32,472 nucleotides of DNA, taken from contig JACREV010000048.1 in the NCBI GenBank assembly GCA_016218095.1, positions 1 through 32,472 of the forward strand, given 5' to 3'. The notes beneath the pieces were generated by a model. That model had not been told where the DNA came from and did no database searches. It saw nothing but the letters and a program-made list of their open reading frames with translations. A program made the translations under genes and the position numbers. Shown one piece after another: positions 10,184-18,157 of the stretch. Origin of the DNA: Deltaproteobacteria bacterium. GTDB lineage: Bacteria; Desulfobacterota; GWC2-55-46. Position 1 is the first letter of the stretch, and every line of letters begins with the position of its first letter.

Positions 10184-11054
10184 TGGTTTTGTTCACTGGA
10201 GGAGTTTCGAGTTGTTCATCGAGTTTTTCTTGCAGAAGTTTAATGAAATTATCAACTTTTCCCGGCGATGGCGTGGTGATAGAAAGGAGGGCAGGCTCAA
10301 ACTTGGTGAAGATTTCGTCAACTTTTTTAAGAGAGTATCTCCCTGACTTTTGGCCTTTCTCCTTTATTATTTCCAAATCATAGATAAGCCAAGCGATGTC
10401 TGCATCGGGTTTTGGCACTTGTTCCAATTTCGGCAGTGTGGCAAAAAAACCCTTGTTCAGCGCCACAGCGGTTTTCTTCCCCCAACCGTTAAGGGTCCCG
10501 CCCTTGAAAAGAAGTTGCGGGACAAGTCTCTTACGGGAAGATGAAAGATAATCAGGTCTTGGATAGTTAGGCTCTTTAGACCAGTCCATCGCCCCTCGGC
10601 TTAAGGGCTCTTTTATATAATACTCAAATGGCTCACGGACGTTGCCGGATATATAGACGGCTTGAATCTCAAGTGCGCCAAAATCATACACTTTGCCGTT
10701 ATTATCATAAGCAACGAGGACTACATCGATGTTTCCAGCGGATTTACCTTTTGAGTCGTTTAGCCGCACTTCGGTAAGGGAACTCCACTTTGCCGTTTCA
10801 TCAAAAAAGAAGGCTGCGGCGTCGTCGGCAATAATCCAGTCCTCACGAAAACGGATTGGGCAGGTGATAGCCGGCGCACCATCCTGATAAATACTACAGA
10901 CACCGAGAGGATTCTTGGCTTTGTCTTTTGTGCAGTTGGGCACTTTATTATTGAAGGGGCATAAGCGATGGGTACGAAAACGATTCGCCTTCTCACTTTG
11001 ATCCGTGGTCAGATATCCAAAAACTTCAGCAAGCGGGTGTTTGTGAATCGGCAT
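10167..11054 (-). CDS. NotI-family Type II restriction endonuclease
   Basis: HPLAEVFGY, four cysteines CPFNNKVPNC...GVC...TCPIRF, and YDFGALEIQAVYISGNVREPFEYYIK resemble remembered NotI (AEFFGH, CPF..., GVLEIQTMDFHGSYKHAV). The ORF track starts at a TTG at 11123; the ATG at 11054 has a better RBS (AGAGGG). Confidence 0.82.
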   Translation of the reverse strand: MPIHKHPLAEVFGYLTTDQSEKANRFRTHRLCPFNNKVPNCTKDKAKNPLGVCSIYQDGAPAITCPIRFREDWIIADDAAAFFFDETAKWSSLTEVRLNDSKGKSAGNIDVVLVAYDNNGKVYDFGALEIQAVYISGNVREPFEYYIKEPLSRGAMDWSKEPNYPRPDYLSSSRKRLVPQLLFKGGTLNGWGKKTAVALNKGFFATLPKLEQVPKPDADIAWLIYDLEIIKEKGQKSGRYSLKKVDEIFTKFEPALLSITTPSPGKVDNFIKLLQEKLDEQLETPPVNKTIDGPF

Positions 11055-11094
11055 TTTCCCTCTATCGTCCCAACATTTCATTCTATGCTGCGTT

Positions 11095-11123
11095 ATTATA
11101 TTCCTTGTAAACCTTAAATTCAA
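11095..11123 (-). promoter_or_regulatory. Sigma70-type promoter for the R-M operon
   Basis: On the minus strand: TTGAAT, 17-nt spacer, TATAAT, upstream of the endonuclease gene. Confidence 0.7.
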
Positions 11124-11173
11124 CTATTCAATCTTGAAGAACTTTCGGGTTGTTCAGGCGATATGCAGAAACT

Positions 11174-11200
11174 AAAACGCCTCGCCAAAATCGGCAAGGC
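11174..11200 (-). terminator. Intrinsic terminator downstream of pirin gene
   Basis: Minus strand GCCTTGCC-GATTTT-GGCGAGGC followed by GTTTTAGTTT. The non-Watson-Crick pair is a U.G wobble only on the minus-strand transcript. Confidence 0.65.
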
Positions 11201-11245
11201 ATTAACTAAGAACCTGGGTTTGTCCGGGGATCAAGGCTGGCGGGC

Positions 11246-11962
11246 CTACATAAGCGCAACATCTATAAGGAGTATCTCCGTGTCCTTTTCGGCGTATATG
11301 GAGATGTCGGGCTCGTCCCTTACAATAGCCGCGCCGAACTCCGAGACCGGCCTTTCATTCACCCTCGCCGGGCCGCCTTCAAGGATATAGATGTAAGAGC
11401 CCCGCCCGGCCTCCATCCCGTAGTCTATTATGCGTCCTTTTTCGAGGAATGAGGCGAATACGCGAGCATCCGATCGCATGGGGAGTGCGCCTTTGTGGAC
11501 CGGGGAGACTATCGGCAGGAGCCTGTTGGTGCGGTCTTTACGGTCGAAGCGCTTCTGCTCGACCGAGGGCTTGAGCCCCTGCTCCGATGGGTAGAACCAC
11601 ATCTGGATAAAGCGCATCGGGGCGTCTTTGCGGTTGTTTATCTCGGAGTGCCACATCCCCTGGCCGACCGTCGTGTGCTGGACGTCGCCTTTCCTCAAGA
11701 CCCCTCCATCGCCGCGCTCATCGGCATGTCTGAACTCGCCGCCGGCGCAGTATGTTACGACCTCTATTTCCCTGTGGGGGTGGAGCGGCCAGATCGCGCC
11801 GGGGGAGAGGGTGTCGTCGTTCAAGACCCGGAGCGTCCCGAAGCCCGTGTGCTCGCGGTCGCGGTAGTCTCCGAAAGAAAAGTGCCAGCGGCCCTGGAAG
11901 GTGCCTTGTTCGATTTCGCCGTGGGCCTTGAAGATTTCATCAGGGCTTCTGAGCGTAATCAT
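11246..11962 (-). CDS. Pirin family protein
   Basis: PLHPHREIEVVTYCAGGEFRHAD, GVLRKGDVQHTTVGQGMWHSEIN, RFIQMWFYPSEQGLKP are pirin/YhhW-type motifs. Confidence 0.93.
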   Translation of the reverse strand: MITLRSPDEIFKAHGEIEQGTFQGRWHFSFGDYRDREHTGFGTLRVLNDDTLSPGAIWPLHPHREIEVVTYCAGGEFRHADERGDGGVLRKGDVQHTTVGQGMWHSEINNRKDAPMRFIQMWFYPSEQGLKPSVEQKRFDRKDRTNRLLPIVSPVHKGALPMRSDARVFASFLEKGRIIDYGMEAGRGSYIYILEGGPARVNERPVSEFGAAIVRDEPDISIYAEKDTEILLIDVALM

Positions 11963-12074
11963 AGGGTTCTCCGTCCAATCGGCCCTATGCGCACGTATTC
12001 CCGCGCATCTATTTAAGGGCCTTCAGGCGCGGCTTGAAAGCCGCGTACTTAAGGCCGCTGGTCTTTGAAATCGG

Positions 12075-12596
12075 TTATCTTTTCGCGAGCAACCCCTCCG
12101 CCGCCTTGAGCGCCGCGTCGAAATCGACCGAAGAGGTGACTTCTTTTACCAACTCGATGTGGCGTATTACATCGTTCGAGTCTATCACGAATATCGAGCG
12201 GGCAAGGAGCCGGAGCTCCTTTATTAGGACGCCGTAACCCATCCCGAAAGAGGCGTCCCTGTGGTCCGAGAGCGTCTGGATATTCTCTATCCCCGCGGTC
12301 GTGCAGAACCTGTTTATCGCGAAGGGCAGGTCCATGCTTATATTGATTACGGCGACGTCGCCGGGGAGCTTTGCCGCCTCCTGGTTGAAACGCCGCGCCT
12401 GGGCGTCGCATACGGCGGTATCGAGCGAAGGGGTAACGCTTATGATCTTCGCCTTGCCCGCGAAGTCTCTGAGCGAGACCTCCTTCAAGTCCTTGCCTAT
12501 GGCCCTGAACTCCGGCGCCTTGTCTCCCTTTTTAAGCTCGGTGCCGAGGAGCGTCAACGGGTTCCCCTTGAACGTGACTGCGCCTTTTCTCTCCAT
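12075..12596 (-). CDS. tpx: Thiol peroxidase (2-Cys, Tpx type)
   Basis: PSLDTAVCDAQARRFNQ and DLPFAINRFCTTAGIENIQTLSDHR. The ATG at 12596 (MERKGAVTFKGNPLTLLG) is preferred over the extended ORF start, which runs into a repeat. Confidence 0.93.
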   Translation of the reverse strand: MERKGAVTFKGNPLTLLGTELKKGDKAPEFRAIGKDLKEVSLRDFAGKAKIISVTPSLDTAVCDAQARRFNQEAAKLPGDVAVINISMDLPFAINRFCTTAGIENIQTLSDHRDASFGMGYGVLIKELRLLARSIFVIDSNDVIRHIELVKEVTSSVDFDAALKAAEGLLAKR

Positions 12597-12678
12597 GTTT
12601 GATCCCTTTCGGCCTTTTTTTTGAGCCAATGAACGGGCTTTTAGCTTAAGCCTATCACAATGCGAAAAGTTGTCAAAT

Positions 12679-12966
12679 GTCCTGGCCGGACGGGCAAAGT
12701 TCAAATCCAACGGCAGAGGAGTTGGGCTGATAAAGGGAGTCTCCGGATACGCTGGCCTTGCGCCGAGCAGTCCTGGCCGGACGGGCAAAGTTCAAATCCC
12801 CCGCAGGCCGGAGTATCCTGTGACCCCTTATCACTCAAACCCGTTGCTGTTGGTTGTGGACATTGCCTGCCCGGCGAGGGCTCGGCGCAGGGCGGAATAT
12901 CGGGAGACTCCTATAATCAGGTTACCATTCACCGCCGGTTGTGAATTTTGCCCGTCCGGCCAGGAC
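12679..12966. repeat. Cluster of ~90-nt divergent repeats in inverted tandem arrangement
   Basis: Identical 30-mer GTCCTGGCCGGACGGGCAAAGTTCAAATCC at 12679-12708 and 12770-12799. Reverse-complement units at 12880-12966 (20-nt exact core 12947-12966) and, more diverged, 12800-12879. Confidence 0.85.
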
Positions 12967-13024
12967 CGCAAGCCGAATATTTACATGCTATACTGTTTTT
13001 ATTTCCCGATAATCGCAGGGTCCG

Positions 13025-13525
13025 ATGCGAGTCTCCATTTCCCCGTCGTTAAAGCGGATGGGCGCGCCAGGCCGTGTCCTTCTTCTCGCGCTCCTGCCGT
13101 TCCTCGCCGGGTGCGCGGCCGCGCCAGTGGCGCTCCTGCCCATCGCGCTCCCGGCCCTCATAGCCGGCGCGGGAAGCGGCGTCTCGTACACCTTCACGAA
13201 CATCGCCTACAAGACCATGACGTACCCGATGGAGGACGTAGCGGTCGCGAGCGTGAGGGCGATGGACAAGATGTCCATGGAGACGGTAGAGAGGAGGGAC
13301 GAGGACTCGATGATCGTCATAAAGACGAGGACGAGGAAGCTCACCATCTACATCACGGTCGAGGCGATGACCCCGACCTTGACAAAGATAGAGGTCAATG
13401 CTAAGAAACTATGGATATTCAAGGACAAGACCACGGCGTTCGAGATAATCCTGCAAACAGAGCGGTTCCTCTTGGGCGTCGGCATGGATGAGAGGCACGA
13501 AGGGGTGAGGACGCAGGAACAATGA
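13025..13525 (+). CDS. Lipoprotein, DUF3568-like
   Basis: Signal peptide with lipobox LAGC, then YTFTNIAYKTMTYPMEDVAVASVRAMDKM. Confidence 0.75.
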   Translation: MRVSISPSLKRMGAPGRVLLLALLPFLAGCAAAPVALLPIALPALIAGAGSGVSYTFTNIAYKTMTYPMEDVAVASVRAMDKMSMETVERRDEDSMIVIKTRTRKLTIYITVEAMTPTLTKIEVNAKKLWIFKDKTTAFEIILQTERFLLGVGMDERHEGVRTQEQ

Positions 13526-13543
13526 ACACTTCGGCGGAGTCGA

Positions 13544-14212
13544 ATGATACCTATCAAGGACGACATCCCTTCCAGCACCTTCCCCTTTGTAACGATATCC
13601 ATAATAGTCCTCAATTCCCTCGTCTTCATCTACGAGATCATGCTCGGGATGCCCGGAGGGGAGGGGTTCGTCCTGAGGACCGCCGCGATACCGTACGAGA
13701 TAACGCACTTCGTCGACGCGCCCCCGAGGTCGTTCGTGCCGCCGCCGTTTACTCTCCTGACCTCCATGTTCGTTCACGGCGGCCTCTTCCACGTAGCCGG
13801 TAACATGCTCTTCCTATGGGTCTTCGGGGACAACGTCGAGGACGCGTTCGGCCACTTCACTTTCCTCGTCTTTTATCTCGCCACAGGCGTGATAGCGAGC
13901 CTCTCGCACATAATGATGGACCCGTCCTCGACGGTCCCCATGATAGGGGCGAGCGGCGCGGTAGCCGGGGTCCTCGGCGCGTACTTCCTGATGTTCCCGA
14001 GGGCGCAGGTCAAGACCCTCGTATTCCTCGTCTTCTTCGTGACCGTTGCGAGGATACCGGCGGTGGTATTCCTGGGCTTCTGGTTTCTCCTGCAGATATT
14101 GAGCTCGGGCGCGGCCTCAGGCGGCATCGCCTGGTACGCCCATATAGGCGGGTTTATGGCAGGCATCATCGGGGTGTTCCTCATCCGGCCTTTCACGAGG
14201 CGGAGGAGATAA
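13544..14212 (+). CDS. Rhomboid-family intramembrane serine protease
   Basis: HGGLFHVAGNMLFLWVFGDNVED, GASGAVAGVLGAY (catalytic Ser), HIGGFMAGI (catalytic His). Confidence 0.94.
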   Translation: MIPIKDDIPSSTFPFVTISIIVLNSLVFIYEIMLGMPGGEGFVLRTAAIPYEITHFVDAPPRSFVPPPFTLLTSMFVHGGLFHVAGNMLFLWVFGDNVEDAFGHFTFLVFYLATGVIASLSHIMMDPSSTVPMIGASGAVAGVLGAYFLMFPRAQVKTLVFLVFFVTVARIPAVVFLGFWFLLQILSSGAASGGIAWYAHIGGFMAGIIGVFLIRPFTRRRR

Positions 14213-14228
14213 TGACATAAGGGGGCTT

Positions 14229-15395
14229 ATGAAACGGAGATTCCACGTAGCGGACGAAGAGGATATAAAGAGCGGACGCGTAACGGACGTATACTTCGCG
14301 CGGACCCTCGAGATACTTGAATCCAAGGGGATAGACAAGAGGGTCAGGGCCGAGTTCTTCGCGAAGAAACTGCCTGCCGATTACGGCTGGGGCCTTCTCG
14401 CAGGGATAGAGGAGGTGGCGCGCCTCATGGAGGGCAAGCCCGTGAACCTGAGGTCGTTCAACGAGGGCGAGGTCTTCTACCCCTGGGAGCCTGTCATGGA
14501 GATAGAGGGGAGGTACACGGACTTCTGCGTATTCGAGACCGCGCTCCTCGGGCTTATCTGCGAATCGACCGGGGTGGCGACAAAGTCGGCGAGGATAAAG
14601 ATAGCCGCCGGCGACAGGATGGTCGTGAGCTTCGGGGCGAGAAGGATGCACCCGGCGATAGCGCCGATGATAGAGCGCTCCGCCTTCATAGGCGGGTGCG
14701 ACGGCGTCGCTGTGATCGCAAGCGCCGAGTTGCTGGATGTCGACCCCATGGGCACCATGCCGCACGCCCTCATACTCGTCATCGGCGATACAGTAGAGGC
14801 GGCTCGGGCCTTCGACGAGGTCATAGACAAGGACGTAAAGCGGGTCGCGCTCATCGACACCTTCAACGACGAGAAGTTCGAAACGCTCCGGGTCGCCGGG
14901 GCGATGAAAGACAGGCTCTACGGGGTCAGGCTCGACACGCCCGCTTCGCGCAGGGGCGACTTCTACAGGATCTTCGAGGAGGTCAGGTGGGAGCTCGACC
15001 TCAGGGGATTTAAGGATGTCAAGCTCTTCGCAAGCGGCGGGCTCGACGAAGACGAGGTCGCGAGGTTGAGACCCGTCGTAGACGCCTTCGGCGTCGGCAC
15101 CTGCATCAGCAACGCCCCTGTAGTCGATTTTGCCATGGACATAATGGAGATAGAGGGGGAGGCGATTGCGAAACGGGGCAAGTGGTCAGGGGCGAAGGAC
15201 GTCCTTAAGTGCTCAACCTGCGGGGGTAGATCGATAATCCCTTTAGGGGCCGCAACGGGCGCTTGCGCCTGCGGGGGCGAGCTTGCAAGTCTCTTTAAGC
15301 CGCTTGTAACTGAGGGCAGGATAGTCCGGGAGCTTCCGAAACCGAAGGAGATAAGGGAGAGGACGCTTGAGGCGATAAAGGGACTTTCTTTGTAA
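14229..15395 (+). CDS. Nicotinate phosphoribosyltransferase family protein with C-terminal Cys4 zinc-ribbon-like tail
   Basis: FFAKKLP, FNEGEVFYPWEPVMEIEG, FGARRMHP, DTFNDE, LFASGGLDEDEV; C-terminal CSTCGGRS...CACGGE. Confidence 0.88.
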   Translation: MKRRFHVADEEDIKSGRVTDVYFARTLEILESKGIDKRVRAEFFAKKLPADYGWGLLAGIEEVARLMEGKPVNLRSFNEGEVFYPWEPVMEIEGRYTDFCVFETALLGLICESTGVATKSARIKIAAGDRMVVSFGARRMHPAIAPMIERSAFIGGCDGVAVIASAELLDVDPMGTMPHALILVIGDTVEAARAFDEVIDKDVKRVALIDTFNDEKFETLRVAGAMKDRLYGVRLDTPASRRGDFYRIFEEVRWELDLRGFKDVKLFASGGLDEDEVARLRPVVDAFGVGTCISNAPVVDFAMDIMEIEGEAIAKRGKWSGAKDVLKCSTCGGRSIIPLGAATGACACGGELASLFKPLVTEGRIVRELPKPKEIRERTLEAIKGLSL

Positions 15396-15459
15396 TTTAC
15401 AGTGAATGGCGGGGCAGGAAAGTTTTAAGGTTCGGAAGGACAGTGAATTTTTGCTATCT

Positions 15460-15504
15460 CTAAAAGACGGCCAAGAGCGCAGGGAGCTCTTGGCTGTCTT
15501 TTAG
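15460..15504. terminator. Strong, likely bidirectional terminator
   Basis: 19-bp stem CTAAAAGACGGCCAAGAGC/GCTCTTGGCTGTCTTTTAG with one G.U, 7-nt loop, between convergent genes. Confidence 0.85.
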
Positions 15505-15665
15505 AAGTGCATCCCGCCGTGGAGCTTGTCCGCCAGGGCCGAGAGCGACTCGAAGATGACCTCAGAGTTGTTGGTAAGGAGATATACGAGGTTCCCGAGC
15601 ACCAGGAGCGAGATCAACGCCATTAAAAGGTATTTAGACTTTTGAGCCGCGGTTTCCTTTACCAT
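15501..15665 (-). CDS. 54-aa single-pass membrane protein
   Basis: AAGGAGGG RBS before ATG at 15665. MVKETAAQKSKYLLMALISLLVLGNLVYLLTNNSEVIFESLSALADKLHGGMHF. Confidence 0.7.
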   Translation of the reverse strand: MVKETAAQKSKYLLMALISLLVLGNLVYLLTNNSEVIFESLSALADKLHGGMHF

Positions 15666-15979
15666 GGTTCCCTCCTTTTTAAAAAACCCCACATTGTTTA
15701 TATCGGATGCCGTATTTAAAACTTTAGCTTTTTTTTGGCCCCCTGAACACCCACCCATAGCTCTCATATTAGAACAACCCGGATTAAAGCTTAATGAAAT
15801 CGGGAAATAAGCCGAAAGACTCTGAAGGCTCTCGGCTCCCCGCCCTCCGGCCCCTTGTTGATTTTTGGACAGGAATATGGTAAAAAATTGAGAGTTTTTC
15901 GTTAGTTTTGGGCGTCCGGGGGCTGTCTTTCAGACCCGATCAGATACGGTTTCAGGGCCGTAAGGCCCATTGGAGAAGG

Positions 15980-17434
15980 ATGAGCGGAGAGCCGAAAGAG
16001 ACCAACTGGGCGCTTGAGCATATAGAATCGCGAAAGTCCCTCATCCGGGCCTCGTACGATAGTATCGCCGAGATCCGCGAGAAGTGGATAATAAAGAACC
16101 GCTACTTCTACAGGAAGCTCGGGACATTCCTCAAATTCATAATAGAGCCGGATAAAAAAGTCCTCCTCTTCAGGTCCGAGCTCGGCCAGCTCCTCCCCGA
16201 CTTATCCCCAAAAAAGGCGCTCGGCGTCGATATCTGCCAGAAGATGGTATCGTTCGCGCGAAAAAAGTACCCGCAATACTCCTTCGAGTGCGCCGACCCC
16301 GAGGAGGTCGAGCTAAAAGAGAAGTTCGACTACATCGTCTTTTACACGCTCGGCGACATCATAGACATAGAGAAGGCCTTTTTGAACGCAGGACGCTCTG
16401 CCGACGAAGGGACGCGCCTCATCGTCATCAACTACAACTACCTCTGGAGGCCGCTCATCGTGGCCGCCGAAAAGCTCGGCTGGAAGGTCCCACAGCCCAC
16501 CCAGAACTGGCTTAACCTCCCGGTCATCGAGAATATGTTGTATCTTGCCGGATACGAGGTCGTGAAAAAGTACCGCCAGGTGCTCTTCCCCGTCAACATA
16601 CCGGTCGTGTCGTGGTTCTTTAACGACGTGCTCGCCAAGGTCCCGGTAATAAAGGACCTCTGCTTCCTCCAGATAGCGGTCGCGAAAAAGATAGTGAACA
16701 GGCCCGCCGAAGGCTATACCGTCTCGGTCATCGTCCCGTGCAGGAACGAGAAGGGGAACGTCGCGGACGCCGTAAAGCGCGTGCCGAAGATGGGTAAGGG
16801 GACGGAGCTGATATTCTGCGACGACAAGTCCACGGATGGGACGGCTGATGAAGTAAGGCGCATGATGGCCTTGTATCCTGAAAAGGACATCAGGCTCGTC
16901 CCCGGCCCCGGCATCTGCAAGGCGAAGAACGTCTGGACGGGGTTTGAGGCCGCCAGCGGCGACATACTCATGATTCTGGACGCCGACCTGACCGTCATAC
17001 CCGAGGAGCTCCCCTACTTCTACGACGCCATAGCAACGGGCAGGGGCGAGTTCATAAACGGCTCCCGCATGATATACCCCATGCAGGAGCAGGCGATGAG
17101 GACCCTGAATATAATAGGCAACAAGTTCTTCAGCCTCGCCTTCTCGTACCTTTTGGGGCAGAGGCTCACCGACACGCTCTGCGGCACGAAGGTCCTCTGG
17201 AGAAAGGACTGGCCGAGGGTAAAGGGGCTTTTGGGCTCCTGGGGGGTCGAAGACAGGTGGGGGGACTACGAGCTGATATTCGGCGCGGCGAAGCTCCACT
17301 TGAAGATAGTCGAGGTGCCGGTCCATTACCTCGAGCGCGTCTACGGGGAAACGAAGATGACGAAGAGGCTCTCAAACGGCCTCGTCATGCTCCGCATGTG
17401 CATCGCGGCGCTAAAAAAATTCAAGTTCGTGTAG
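15980..17434 (+). CDS. Fusion of SAM-methyltransferase-like domain and GT2 glycosyltransferase
   Basis: N-terminal Rossmann-like methyltransferase features (KKALGVDICQKMVSFARKKYP...FDYIVFYTLGDI) and C-terminal GT2 (VSVIVPCRNEKGNV, FCDDKSTDGTADE, ILDADLT). ATG at 15980 with AGAAGGA RBS preferred over 15908. Confidence 0.85.
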   Translation: MSGEPKETNWALEHIESRKSLIRASYDSIAEIREKWIIKNRYFYRKLGTFLKFIIEPDKKVLLFRSELGQLLPDLSPKKALGVDICQKMVSFARKKYPQYSFECADPEEVELKEKFDYIVFYTLGDIIDIEKAFLNAGRSADEGTRLIVINYNYLWRPLIVAAEKLGWKVPQPTQNWLNLPVIENMLYLAGYEVVKKYRQVLFPVNIPVVSWFFNDVLAKVPVIKDLCFLQIAVAKKIVNRPAEGYTVSVIVPCRNEKGNVADAVKRVPKMGKGTELIFCDDKSTDGTADEVRRMMALYPEKDIRLVPGPGICKAKNVWTGFEAASGDILMILDADLTVIPEELPYFYDAIATGRGEFINGSRMIYPMQEQAMRTLNIIGNKFFSLAFSYLLGQRLTDTLCGTKVLWRKDWPRVKGLLGSWGVEDRWGDYELIFGAAKLHLKIVEVPVHYLERVYGETKMTKRLSNGLVMLRMCIAALKKFKFV

Positions 17435-17436
17435 AT

Positions 17437-18150
17437 ATGGATGAGCGCGTAAGGCGGGAGATAGCCCACGGCGTAAAGATCGCCGCCGAGGCAGAGGACA
17501 TCTGGGGGTGGTCGGGGAGGATCGGGGCGCTCAGGTGGGAGCGGAGGATGAAGATGCTCCTCTCTGACCTTAAGAAGGGCGAGCGCGTCCTCGAGGTCGG
17601 CTGCGGCACGGGGTTACTCACCGCCGAGGCCGTAAAGACCGGGGCGCGGATATGCTCGCTCGACGTCTCTGTCGACCTCATTAAAAAGGCGCTTGAGAAA
17701 CCCGAGTGCGGGAAGGCGTCGTTTTTTTGCGCGAGCGCCTACGAGCTGGGTTTCAAGGACGCGTCGTTCGCCTCCGTCATCGGCATGTCGGTCCTCCATC
17801 ACCTCGATATCGACAAGGCCTTGAAGGAGTTCTACCGCGTGTTGAAGCCGGGCGGGAGGCTAGTCTTCTCAGAGCCGAATATGCTCAACCCGCACATATT
17901 CGCCGAGAGGACGTTCTTCCGCGAGCGGTTCCACAACTCGCCGGACGAGACGGCCTTTGTGAGGTTCTCGCTCGGACGGAAGATGAAGGCGCACGGCTTC
18001 AGGGACATTTCCATTGAGCCGTTCGACTTCCTCTACCCCAAGATACCGGCCCCTCTTGCCGGCGCGATGAACACCATCGCCAGGGTAATAGAGAAGATAC
18101 CTGTCGCATCGGAGTTCGCAGGAAGCCTTTTCATAACCGGGAGGAAATAA
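17437..18150 (+). CDS. Class I SAM-dependent methyltransferase
   Basis: GERVLEVGCGTGLLTAEAVKTGARICSLDVS...SVLHHLDIDKALKEFYRVLKPGGRLVFSEPN. Begins 3 nt after the upstream stop codon ends; annotated start replaces the longer ORF at 17257. Confidence 0.92.
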   Translation: MDERVRREIAHGVKIAAEAEDIWGWSGRIGALRWERRMKMLLSDLKKGERVLEVGCGTGLLTAEAVKTGARICSLDVSVDLIKKALEKPECGKASFFCASAYELGFKDASFASVIGMSVLHHLDIDKALKEFYRVLKPGGRLVFSEPNMLNPHIFAERTFFRERFHNSPDETAFVRFSLGRKMKAHGFRDISIEPFDFLYPKIPAPLAGAMNTIARVIEKIPVASEFAGSLFITGRK

Positions 18151-18157
18151 AAAGGCA

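Noticed and set aside
9194-11123. R-M island as part of a prophage or transposon
   Set aside because: No integrase, transposase, phage structural gene or terminal inverted repeats visible in the window.
12698-12708. GTTCAAATCC motif resembling a tRNA T-loop
   Set aside because: No complementary T-stem, anticodon arm or acceptor stem; part of the ~90-nt repeat.
12679-12966. Possible CRISPR array
   Set aside because: Only two exact direct copies, units in both orientations, repeat homology extends through the 'spacers', and no cas genes nearby.
12670-13404. 244-aa plus-strand ORF across the repeat cluster and lipoprotein gene
   Set aside because: Runs through noncoding-looking repeats and then out of frame through the lipoprotein CDS.
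16313-17326. 337-aa minus-strand ORF
   Set aside because: Antisense of the methyltransferase-GT2 fusion; composition-driven open frame with no recognisable domains.
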